This document shows, piece after piece, positions 1 through 7,913 of a stretch of DNA of 64,000 bases. The notes below the pieces were generated by a model that saw nothing but the letters and a program-made list of their open reading frames with translations, made no database searches and was not told where the DNA came from. Each line of letters opens with the position of its first letter. The stretch's first letter is position 1. The position numbers were made by a program, and so were the translations under genes. The stretch is from Burkholderia sp. Leaf177 (GTDB lineage Bacteria > Pseudomonadota > Gammaproteobacteria > Burkholderiales > Burkholderiaceae): positions 240,122 to 304,121 of the forward strand of contig NZ_LMPF01000022.1 of NCBI RefSeq assembly GCF_001424345.1, read 5' to 3'.

Positions 1-20
1 TTTCGAGAGGAATTTGTTGG

Positions 21-233
21 ATGGCAAGCAAGATTGAGCTTTACGTGACAGATCATTTGCCGGCGCAAAAAGGTTGGATCATGATCGACGGCAGAAATCG
101 TGGTGAGTGGAGAGTGATCGATAATCAGGTCGTCGCACAAGTCGACCACGGCCCAGTGTTCCAGGGAACGATCAAGGAGGTTATAGCGCAAATTGAAGTT
201 GCATCTAGCAACGCGACAAACACGCTGAATTAA
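21..233 (+). CDS. small hypothetical protein (70 aa)
   Basis: I do not recognise this 70-residue protein. The ATG at 21 lies 8 bases behind a purine-rich GAGAGG, a reasonable ribosome binding site. The protein is soluble and mixed acidic/basic, with no signal peptide or membrane segment; it begins MASKIELYVTD and reads like a compact beta-alpha fold. It stands alone: whatever preceded it is outside the window, and what follows is a decayed recombinase on the opposite strand. It may be cargo of the old integrated element. Confidence is moderate to low because only start-site quality and plausible composition support it. Confidence 0.4.
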   Translation: MASKIELYVTDHLPAQKGWIMIDGRNRGEWRVIDNQVVAQVDHGPVFQGTIKEVIAQIEVASSNATNTLN

Positions 234-239
234 GACCGG

Positions 240-1068
240 ATTGACCGGTCTGAGCCCTTCGCGAGACGCTGCTCTGGTGAAAATTAAGCGTCTGGCGCAA
301 TCTTGCGGCGGTCCGATGGCTCGACAGCCCGAGCACATTACTGTCTTGCTCGTTGGTGCATCCCGTTGCGATATGCTGGCGCCCATACGTGTTTCGAGGA
401 AGGTGGGGGCTCATATCGGCCGCTGTAACGTTGATCGTACCTAGCGCGCTTTTGACGCACTTTCCTAATGTGTCGTCTTTCATCGGTTTGCTCGTTGCTG
501 TTGCCACGACAAGTAACGAGTCGAGCATGCAAGCAACAGCGGGCTGAAACGTATTCGCGAAGAACATCGACGCAGAATGGCTCGAGTGGCACACGCCGAG
601 CGATGCGCGGTCCACGTTTCTCGATGTACACATCAGATCGAAGACCGGCAATGTCCAGGTCATAAAGGTCAAGTTGCCTGCATTCGGCCGACGCAATACC
701 GGTAGCTAAAAACAGGGCGACGATCACCACGCTTCGAAGCTTTTTGAACGGAGCATCCGCTGGCGCGACACACACATTTTGCGGGCGTTCGTGGTCTTCC
801 TCCGATGGAATACCGGAGTGGACTCGTCTTCTGGCCAAGCCTGGCCAACGAGCATCAACGAAGCGGGGTTGTCTTTGCGCACCTCCATTGCCACCAGATG
901 ACGCAGGACGCGGTCAATCAGCTTGAGGCAACGGAGCTGCGTCGTCGTATCTTGGCGCGCTTCACGGACAAGCGCGTTAAATAAACTTCCTAAAAGGAGA
1001 TCGACGCCCGGTCGAATTATCGTTTTCAAATACGGCGTCAATCGCAAGCACCGCTTCGTCTCTGCCAC
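240..1068 (-). pseudogene. tyrosine recombinase/integrase, decayed by frameshifts
   Basis: Three minus-strand reading frames together spell one XerC/D-like site-specific recombinase. From 1068 to about 800 comes the SAM-like core-binding domain (LKLIDRVLRHLVAMEV followed by NPAS). A second frame (about 800-480) carries the first catalytic region: a segment with LFLATG, where the usual catalytic-arginine region reads GIASAECRQLDL, then KRGP and RRVPLEPF. A third frame (about 545-260) carries the end of the catalytic domain with RNTYGRQHI and LGLSSHRTAARLRQTL, the HxxR/H-R part. No single frame is intact and at least two frameshifts are needed, so the gene is dead. The canonical catalytic Arg of box I also seems replaced. 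It is probably the relic of the integrase of an element whose other cargo is also decayed just downstream. Family assignment is fairly secure; the exact ends are not. Confidence 0.65.
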
Positions 1069-1196
1069 ACCCGTTGTGGCTGAGGCGGTGCGCCGGGCCC
1101 CAGAGCTGAATACGAATGACGATGCTGACAGATTCCAGCAGCTTCGCGTCGCTTTTAGAAAACTGAGGGCGGTGTGCCGGGCATATTCGCCCTACG

Positions 1197-1970
1197 TTGG
1201 CAACTGATGCGCCGGTCAGCAAAACTAGGCTTCACGACATTAAGGCCCCGGTCGCCACGCGTGGTGTCGACTTAGCAGTCTGCGCGGTGAGTTGGGAGTT
1301 GCACAACACGCTGATCCACCTGCTATTACAAACGCAGCGATTTAGACGTCACCCGAAACAGCAGCAGAAGTTCTTGTTCAAGCGCAGCCGGGACGACTAC
1401 GAGATCGAGCTCGACGTAGTTCCCTTCGGCCAAATCGAAGGGCCACCCGGTGAGATCCACTGGCCACCGGGCGGCGATATTCTGATGACGGTTCATGGAT
1501 TCCAGGAGGCGGTCGATACAGCAGAACCCGTGGACGTCGGCGAGGACCTCGGGGCGCCCGCGGTGACACTTTCCGCCTCGTCCTGCTCAAGCTCTTCGCG
1601 TGGAAAGACCGTCGTCTGCAGAAAAACACGGACGCTGGGGACATCCTTTTCGTCCTGCGCAATTACATCCAAGCCGGCAATATCGAACGGAGCTTTGAGC
1701 AAGCCTGGACCTTCTGGAAGCGGTGGGTTCCGACCCAGCGCTGGCAGTCGCTGAACTGCTCGGGCGCGATGTACGCAATCTTGCAAATTTAGAGACGCAG
1801 GCAGCGCTACAAACGTTGCTCCACGCGCCAGAGGACGCAGAAAGCCTGCGGGCGGACCTTAAGGCACGCGCCGCCACGCTGCTGGGCGGCTTTGTCAGTG
1901 ATTCCGACGCCCTCCTCGCAACGTTCATAAAGGAACTTTTGTCGATGGGCGACGCGAACGGGGACCGCGC
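1197..1970 (+). pseudogene. AbiEii/AbiGii-type nucleotidyltransferase, frameshifted
   Basis: Three plus-strand frames join to give one predicted nucleotidyltransferase of the kind annotated as AbiEii/AbiGii toxin family. Frame one (about 1230-1580) has the region after the first metal-binding strand, ATRGVDLAV, then YEIELDVVPFG and a GGDI segment. Frame two (about 1580-1705) has LLKLFAWKDRR and DAGDILFVLRNYI. Frame three (about 1705-1970) has DLLEAVGSDPALAVAELLGRDV and the C-terminal helices. Two frameshifts are required. The N-terminus with the usual GAxARD motif is missing or diverged. In family members this enzyme can be a toxin needing an antitoxin partner; no partner is visible here. A remnant of element cargo is the likeliest reading. 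Confidence 0.6.
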
Positions 1971-2329
1971 AAAAACGAGGAGCCTAGCGGGCCGGCGGCT
2001 GGCGCCTGAGAGGCGTGGCGCGGACTGCGCTCGAACCGGCTACCCACTACGCGGTTCCAGACCGACGGAGGTCTTCTCTGAGGGAACGTTTTCCGCACGC
2101 ACGACGGTCCGTTTAGCGGTCGGAACCAATCATCCATTGTGCAATAATAAGGATATCTGAATAGGGACTATTAACGAGTCTGCTTATTTAAGCTGAAGTC
2201 AATTAGAGTCTGCAAGATGTGCTTTGCAACCGGCCCTGAATGCATCAGATGCTTCCGAAGGGTCATTCGTTGCGATTGCCACCGCTGCGAGGACCGCTTC
2301 TGCTCCAAGGTGTGCGCATGCTTTTGCTT

Positions 2330-3343
2330 TCAATAGGCGCGAGGACCTGTCGAAGCCCGCACGACTAGCTTCGGCTGCGGTGCGATCACCATAGATGGCG
2401 GTTCGCCGCGCGCGTCGATCAGTTTGATGAGACTCTGGACCGACAACTCTGCAACTGCCTCCGCGTTGATTGCGATCGTTGTTAACGCTGGATGGACTTG
2501 ATGACACAGTTGAATGTCCGTTATGCCAATCACCGAGACGTCGTCAGGTACGTGCAATCCCTGTGACAAAAGCGCTTGAACTGCGCCAATTGCGAGTAAA
2601 TCATTGGTTGCGAATAGAGCGGTCAGGTGCGGCATAGCGGTCATAAGTTGCATACACGCGGCGTAGCCTGAGTCAATTGAGTCGCGTATGGTAAGCGTCG
2701 CGCGCACGTCGACAGACAATCCGGCTTTATGCAGCACTGCTTTAAATCCGCTTGAACGTGCATCCTGCAGACCACCTGAGCCGTCGCCAACGAGCATGCC
2801 AATGGCGCGGTGTCCAAGCTCAAGCAGATGACGCGCCGCGAGCGCTCCCGCATGCGCAAAATCTACAGCGACGCAAGGCAAAGCGGGTGGATCCTCTGGA
2901 TGCTCCCACATCGAGAGCAGGATCGGGGCACGGTGCATAGCGGAGACACAAAGTTCGTTGATAGCAATGTCCGTGTTCATCACCAATACACCGTCAGCAA
3001 GCGTGCCGGCAATCTGATTAAGATAGGCGCGCCCAATATCGGCATTGTCATCCGTGTTGCACACCATCAAAAATCGGCCCGCGCGGCGCGCTTCGCGCTC
3101 GGCTGCAAGCACAAACTCAGGATAAAACGGGTTCGATAGGTTGGAGAGCATCAATGCGAGCATCGACGAGCGTCCCTCTGCTAGGGCTCGCGCATTAAGG
3201 TTTGGCCTGTAACCAAGTTCATTTATTGCGTTGAGTACACGCTCCACAGTTTCAGGGCGGACCTTGTCGCGGTTGCGAAGGACATTAGAAACTGTCGCTG
3301 CAGTTACCTTTGCTAATGCAGCGACTTCTACGAGCGTTACCAT
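2330..3343 (-). CDS. LacI-family transcriptional repressor of the galactoside operon
   Basis: A 337-residue LacI/GalR regulator. The N-terminal helix-turn-helix (residues about 2-48: VTLVEVAALAKVTAATVSNVLRN) and the hinge helix ending GYRPN are canonical. The rest is a periplasmic-binding-like effector domain with family landmarks (VGDGSGG, ALFATNDLLAIGAV, SVIGITD). The gene is divergent from the ABC/beta-galactosidase operon starting at 3536, with about 190 bases between starts. Two copies of a LacI-type palindrome lie in that interval, right before the transporter gene. By context it represses the operon and is released by a galactoside or its product; the effector is inferred, not seen. 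Length is normal for the family. Confidence 0.9.
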   Translation of the reverse strand: MVTLVEVAALAKVTAATVSNVLRNRDKVRPETVERVLNAINELGYRPNLNARALAEGRSSMLALMLSNLSNPFYPEFVLAAEREARRAGRFLMVCNTDDNADIGRAYLNQIAGTLADGVLVMNTDIAINELCVSAMHRAPILLSMWEHPEDPPALPCVAVDFAHAGALAARHLLELGHRAIGMLVGDGSGGLQDARSSGFKAVLHKAGLSVDVRATLTIRDSIDSGYAACMQLMTAMPHLTALFATNDLLAIGAVQALLSQGLHVPDDVSVIGITDIQLCHQVHPALTTIAINAEAVAELSVQSLIKLIDARGEPPSMVIAPQPKLVVRASTGPRAY

Positions 3344-3459
3344 TAATTTCCCACATATAGGGATTGCTATTCAAATGTTGCGCAACCGGTGGCGCGTTGC
3401 TAACTTTCTACGAAACACATTGGAGACAAAAAACGATGACTTTCCTTCTAAACCTCAAA

Positions 3460-3473
3460 TTTAAGCGCTTAAA
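3460..3473. promoter_or_regulatory. LacI-type operator O1 (TTTAAGCGCTTAAA)
   Basis: A perfect 14-base inverted repeat with the CG centre typical of LacI/GalR operators, in the divergent interval between the LacI gene and the galactoside operon. Its flanks differ from O2 by one base on the right arm. The centre is 50 bases upstream of the centre of O2. Confidence 0.75.
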
Positions 3474-3507
3474 CTCGCTGTCCGCAACCTAAATTTTCCG
3501 CGTCGGT

Positions 3508-3525
3508 AATTTAAGCGCTTAAATT
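3508..3525. promoter_or_regulatory. LacI-type operator O2 (AATTTAAGCGCTTAAATT)
   Basis: A perfect 18-base palindrome ending one base before the very strong ribosome binding site GGAGGTGAT (3527-3535) of the ABC ATPase gene. A repressor bound here would sit over the transcript start or early leader, so it should block transcription. With O1 it could support looping or cooperative binding. Confidence 0.8.
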
Positions 3526-3535
3526 CGGAGGTGAT

Positions 3536-4675
3536 GTGGCAGCGATTTTTCTTAAAGACGTTCAAAAATCTTACGGAACGAACGCACCGGTGATTAGGCG
3601 GCTAACTCTCGACATCGGTCAGCATGAGTTCTGTGTGTTCTTGGGCCCGTCCGGCTGCGGAAAGTCGACACTGTTGCGTATGATTGCGGGCCTCGAGGAG
3701 TTGAGCGAAGGCGAACTGCTCATCGATGGTCGGCGAATGAATGAAGTACCTGCCGCCGAGCGTGGGATCGCGATGGTGTTTCAAAGCTACGCGTTGTTCC
3801 CGCACATGACGGTGTTCGAAAACATGGCGTTCGGGCTACGGATAGCAAAACAACCGAAGGACTTGATAGAACGCCGTGTACGAGAAGCCGCCCGCGTCCT
3901 GCAACTTGACGCGCTCCTTAACCGACATCCGAAAGCGCTATCGGGCGGTCAGCGTCAACGCGTGGCTATCGGCCGGGCAATCGTGCGTAAACCCGGTGCG
4001 TTTCTCTTTGACGAACCGCTGTCCAATCTGGATGCGGCATTACGAGGCCAGACACGAGTAGAAATTGCACGACTTCACCAGCAATTCGCGAATGCAAGCG
4101 TGGTGTATGTAACCCATGACCAGATTGAAGCCATGACGCTCGCCGACAAGATTGTGCTGTTGCACGCGGGCGCCGACGCGGAACGGTTGGGCAGCATTGC
4201 ACAGTGCGGTACGCCACTTGATCTGTACCACCATCCGCGCTCAAGGTTTGTTGCCGGGTTCATCGGCTCACCGCGCATGAACTTTATCGACGCGGTCGTG
4301 GACGCTACCGAGCCGGGCAGCGTAAGCGTGAAGCTCGCACAAGGCGAAGGCCGCCTCGTCGCGCATGTAAATGGTGAGCGCCTGCGCCGCGGCCAGCCTG
4401 TCACAGTCGGCGTGCGGCCCGAGCATCTGCGCCTAGAGGGAGACGATCCCTTGATAAATACTACGGTGGCGCTGGCTGAGCGTCTTGGTGAACATAGCTA
4501 CATTCATGCCGAGCACGCGAACGGCCTTTTGATTACAAAGGCACCGGGAGATACAGCCGTGCGAGCGGGCGAGCGCATGGCCATTCACGTGCCGCCCCAA
4601 GCATGCCATTTGTTTGATTCTGACGGCGTCGCGCACACGCGCGCGTTGCGCACCCCAGCACTGATTGCAGTGTAG
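3536..4675 (+). CDS. sugar ABC transporter ATP-binding protein (MalK/UgpC type)
   Basis: This 379-residue ATPase powers uptake of a sugar through the permeases encoded just downstream. Walker A (GPSGCGKST, residues 37-45), the Q-loop (VFQSYALFPHMTV), the signature LSGGQRQRVAIGRA, Walker B (FLFDEPLSNLD) and the switch histidine (YVTHDQIEAMTLAD) are all present. The C-terminal third is the TOBE/regulatory region of the MalK/UgpC group. The start is GTG at 3536, chosen because GGAGGTGAT precedes it by a few bases; the ATG two bases earlier is in another frame. It is the first gene of the LacI-controlled operon, with the operator abutting its ribosome binding site. Confidence 0.93.
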   Translation: MAAIFLKDVQKSYGTNAPVIRRLTLDIGQHEFCVFLGPSGCGKSTLLRMIAGLEELSEGELLIDGRRMNEVPAAERGIAMVFQSYALFPHMTVFENMAFGLRIAKQPKDLIERRVREAARVLQLDALLNRHPKALSGGQRQRVAIGRAIVRKPGAFLFDEPLSNLDAALRGQTRVEIARLHQQFANASVVYVTHDQIEAMTLADKIVLLHAGADAERLGSIAQCGTPLDLYHHPRSRFVAGFIGSPRMNFIDAVVDATEPGSVSVKLAQGEGRLVAHVNGERLRRGQPVTVGVRPEHLRLEGDDPLINTTVALAERLGEHSYIHAEHANGLLITKAPGDTAVRAGERMAIHVPPQACHLFDSDGVAHTRALRTPALIAV

Positions 4676-4775
4676 AAGCAAACGCATACTAAATTGACAG
4701 CCATCCGCCATAGAGCGGGTTCACCCGCCGCGTGCATTCGCAACCGGCAAACAAAGTAGTACAGGAGACAAAAAG

Positions 4776-6041
4776 ATGATTGCAGACCGGATTGAAGGCC
4801 GTATTCGTCGCTTAGCCGTTGCGTCGGCCGCAGCGACTGTCCTTTTAGGCTTTGCGCCTATAGCGTCGGTCGACGCTGCTACACTAACAGTGAACGTATC
4901 AGCACGCGGAAATCAGCGCTCGACGTGGCAGGACGCGTTCGACAAATTCAAGAAAGCCAATCCTGATGTTGATCTTAAGGTGACCTATATCACCGAAGAA
5001 GCATACAAGGTGCAGATGGGCGGTTGGCTCGCTACCGATCCGCCCGACGTGGTTTCATGGCACGACGGCGAACGCATGGCGTATTACGCACAACGTGGCC
5101 TGCTCGAAGATCTGACGCCGGACTGGAGCAAAGGCGGATGGTCGGAGCAGTACAAATCAGTCAAAGAGGCATCGACATACAAAGGTAAGCAGTACGCAGC
5201 TCCTCTTGGTTACGATGCCTACGGGTTCTTTTATCGAAAGGACCTTTTCGAAAAGGCAGGCGTCAAAAGCGAGCCAAAAACCTGGGAGGAGTTTCTCGAC
5301 GCTTGCAACAAGCTAAAGGCGAGCGGTGTAGCACCGATCGCCGTCGCCGCGCGCGACAGTTGGACCCTTGCCGCATGGTTTGACTACCTTGACCTACGCA
5401 TCAACGGCAACGCGTTTCACCAGCAACTCATGGCGGGGGAAATTCCGTACACAGACGCGCGTGTGAAAAAAGTCTATACCGTCTGGAAGACGCTCATTGA
5501 GGACCACTACTTCATCGATAATGCGCTCGCCTTCGACTTGGACGCTATCGCGCCGTTCCTGGCCAATGGCAAGGCGTCCATGATGCTAATGGGCACCTTC
5601 TTCTCGGCGAGTGTTCCGGCGTCGGTCAAGTCGCAGACTGGATTCTTCCGCTTCCCCGTGATTGACACGAAAGTACCAATGGCGGAAGACGGTCCGGTCA
5701 ACGTGTTGTTGATTCCCGCTAAAGCGAAGAATAAGGCCGACGCACACAAGCTTCTAGCATTCATGGAACAGCCCGAGATTAACGCCGGCCTCGCCCAGGG
5801 ATGGGGGCAGTTACCGTCGAACAGTAAAGCGGCGGCGCCAGACGATGCGATCTCCCGCGTGGGCTTCCAGATCTTATCAAGCACGCAGGGTGGCATCGCG
5901 CAGTTTTACGACCGCGACATGACGAAAGAAATGGCTGACGAAGGCATGAAGGCGATGCAGCAGTTCTACAGCGATCCGTCGCAACTTGACAGCGTGCTTG
6001 CCCGGCTTGAACAGACGCGCAAGCGCATTTACAAGAAGTAG
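4776..6041 (+). CDS. extracellular sugar-binding protein, family 1
   Basis: A 421-residue periplasmic solute-binding protein. An N-terminal signal peptide runs to about residue 35 (basic start, hydrophobic core TVLLGFAPIASV, cleavage near VDA-A). The mature part begins with TLTVNVSARG and has the layout of the family-1 (maltose-binding-like) receptors, with PLGYDAYGFFYRKDLFEKAG and TWEEFLDACNKL as landmarks. It captures the galactoside and hands it to the two permeases that follow. It starts at an ATG behind AGGAGA, about 100 bases after the ATPase gene. The exact ligand cannot be read from sequence; the two beta-galactosidases downstream point to a beta-galactoside. Confidence 0.92.
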   Translation: MIADRIEGRIRRLAVASAAATVLLGFAPIASVDAATLTVNVSARGNQRSTWQDAFDKFKKANPDVDLKVTYITEEAYKVQMGGWLATDPPDVVSWHDGERMAYYAQRGLLEDLTPDWSKGGWSEQYKSVKEASTYKGKQYAAPLGYDAYGFFYRKDLFEKAGVKSEPKTWEEFLDACNKLKASGVAPIAVAARDSWTLAAWFDYLDLRINGNAFHQQLMAGEIPYTDARVKKVYTVWKTLIEDHYFIDNALAFDLDAIAPFLANGKASMMLMGTFFSASVPASVKSQTGFFRFPVIDTKVPMAEDGPVNVLLIPAKAKNKADAHKLLAFMEQPEINAGLAQGWGQLPSNSKAAAPDDAISRVGFQILSSTQGGIAQFYDRDMTKEMADEGMKAMQQFYSDPSQLDSVLARLEQTRKRIYKK

Positions 6042-6106
6042 CTCTACGCGCCGCGGGTGTCGTCACGATGCTCGCGTTCACCTTTTGTCCTCCGCGAGGC
6101 AAATCT

Positions 6107-7012
6107 ATGTCTGCACCCATGGCCGCCCGGTTGCCGGCGCAACAGCGTCCACGCACGTCCAGTACGCGGCACCGTCAGCACCGTGCCGCGTTTTTATTCT
6201 TGTTGCCAGGCTGCTTGCTATTTTGCTTGTGCGTGATCTATCCAATTGTAAGCAGCATCTCGCTTAGTTTTTATAACTGGGACGGCATGACGCCGAAGAA
6301 CTTTGTCGGTTTAGATAATTACATTGAGCTGTTTCATTCAGACACGTTTTACACGGCGCTTAAGAACAACCTCATTTGGCTAGCGTTCTTTTTGCTCGCA
6401 CCCCCGCTTGGGCTCATGTTCGCGCTGTACTTGAACCAACAGATACGTGGAATGCGCCTTGTGAAATCGTTGTTCTTCGCGCCCTTCGTGCTTTCGGGCG
6501 TGGTGGTTGGGCTTGTATTCAGCTGGTTTTACGATCCAGCTTTCGGGCTCCTACGTGTGCTTGTAGGGCACGGAATCCCAGTTCTTGGCGACCCCCACAC
6601 CGTCGCCTTTGGCATCATCTTCGCCGCGCTTTGGCCGCAAACACCCTTTTGCATGGTGCTGTATCTGACGGGCCTCACGTCGATTAACCCCGAGGTCGTG
6701 GAGGCTGCTCGCATGGAGGGCGCGGGAGGGTTGCGCCTTCTCTGGCATGTAATTTTGCCGCAGCTGCGCCCGGCCACATTCATGGCTGTGGTGTTGACTG
6801 TGATCGGTGCGCTGCGCAGTTTCGACCTGATTGCCGTGATGAGTGGGGGTGGCCCCTTCGACAGTTCCACCGTGCTTGCTTATTACATGTATGACCAAGC
6901 TATCAAGTACTACCGAGAAGGTTTTTCAGCCGCAATCGCCGTCGTGCTGTTCGCCATCATGCTTGTCTACATCGTGTTCCACCTACGCCGCATGCTGCGC
7001 GAAGAACGTTGA
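6107..7012 (+). CDS. sugar ABC transporter permease (MalF/UgpA type)
   Basis: An inner-membrane permease with six predicted membrane segments. The first (LFLLPGCLLFCLCVIYPIV) follows a charged N-terminus; the EAA loop is seen as EVVEAARMEGAGGLRLLWHVILPQLRP, the coupling site for the ATPase. I chose the ATG at 6107 (301 residues) because GAGG stands 7 bases before it; an in-frame ATG at 6068 would add 13 residues but has no ribosome binding site. It forms the transporter with the second permease 16 bases downstream. Confidence 0.92.
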   Translation: MSAPMAARLPAQQRPRTSSTRHRQHRAAFLFLLPGCLLFCLCVIYPIVSSISLSFYNWDGMTPKNFVGLDNYIELFHSDTFYTALKNNLIWLAFFLLAPPLGLMFALYLNQQIRGMRLVKSLFFAPFVLSGVVVGLVFSWFYDPAFGLLRVLVGHGIPVLGDPHTVAFGIIFAALWPQTPFCMVLYLTGLTSINPEVVEAARMEGAGGLRLLWHVILPQLRPATFMAVVLTVIGALRSFDLIAVMSGGGPFDSSTVLAYYMYDQAIKYYREGFSAAIAVVLFAIMLVYIVFHLRRMLREER

Positions 7013-7028
7013 TTAATGGAGTCATCCT

Positions 7029-7880
7029 ATGTATCCACTTCCTGTTGAACGTTGGAAACCGATCAACCGCACGCTTTACAAGGTGTCGCTTCCGATCGCG
7101 CTCGTGATTTGGCTGCTGCCAATGCTCGCCGTACTGGTGACCTCTATCCGTTTGAGCGATGAGTTGACCCAGGGCGACTACTGGGGCTGGCCCAAGCACT
7201 TCGCACTGTTTGAAAATTACGGGACAGCCCTGGCGCAGACTCCAATGCTGCATTACTTCGCAAATAGCGTGTTGATCACCGTGCCGTCGGTGATCGGCGC
7301 GATAGTGCTGGCGTCTATGGCAGGTTTTGCGCTTGCAACGTACCGCTTTCCTGGCAACACCGCGGTTCTATTCACGTTCGTTGCTGGGAACTTTGTTCCT
7401 ATTCAAATCCTGATGATCCCCGTGCGCGACATGGCGCTGAAAGTAGGCCTCTTCAACACGGTATGGGCCCTTGTAATTTTCCACGTCTCGTTCCAGACGG
7501 GCTTTTGCACGCTCTTCCTGCGTAACTTCATTAAGCAGTTGCCATTCGAGCTGATCGAGGCTGCGCGTGTAGAAGGCGCGAGCGAGTGGACGGTTTACGC
7601 GCGCATTGTGCTGCCGTTGATCCGGCCCGCACTTGCTGCGCTTGGCATCCTGGTTTTCACATTTGTGTGGAACGACTACTTTTGGGCGTTATGTCTCACA
7701 CAAGGTGATGAAGCCGCGCCGATTACGGTCGGGGTGGCCGCACTTAAGGGTCAGTGGACCACAGCATGGAACCTTGTCGCCGCGGGCTCCGTGCTTGCTG
7801 CGCTACCTTCGGTATTGATGTTCTTTGCGATGCAAAAGCACTTTGTCGCGGGGCTGACATTCGGTGCGAGCAAGGGTTAA
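7029..7880 (+). CDS. sugar ABC transporter permease (MalG/UgpE type)
   Basis: The partner permease, 283 residues with six predicted membrane spans. Landmarks are the EAA loop (ELIEAARVEGASEWTVYARIVLPLIRP) and the C-terminal WNDYFWAL segment typical of the MalG/LacG group. The ATG at 7029 is preceded by GGAG at good spacing. Close spacing with the gene before and the galactosidase after it indicates one transcript. Confidence 0.92.
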   Translation: MYPLPVERWKPINRTLYKVSLPIALVIWLLPMLAVLVTSIRLSDELTQGDYWGWPKHFALFENYGTALAQTPMLHYFANSVLITVPSVIGAIVLASMAGFALATYRFPGNTAVLFTFVAGNFVPIQILMIPVRDMALKVGLFNTVWALVIFHVSFQTGFCTLFLRNFIKQLPFELIEAARVEGASEWTVYARIVLPLIRPALAALGILVFTFVWNDYFWALCLTQGDEAAPITVGVAALKGQWTTAWNLVAAGSVLAALPSVLMFFAMQKHFVAGLTFGASKG

Positions 7881-7913
7881 AGGCCAACCTTTTCAATTAC
7901 TGTGAGATTTTTT

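Noticed and set aside
5507..5896. 129-codon minus-strand frame inside the sugar-binding protein gene
   Set aside because: Antisense shadow of a well-supported gene.
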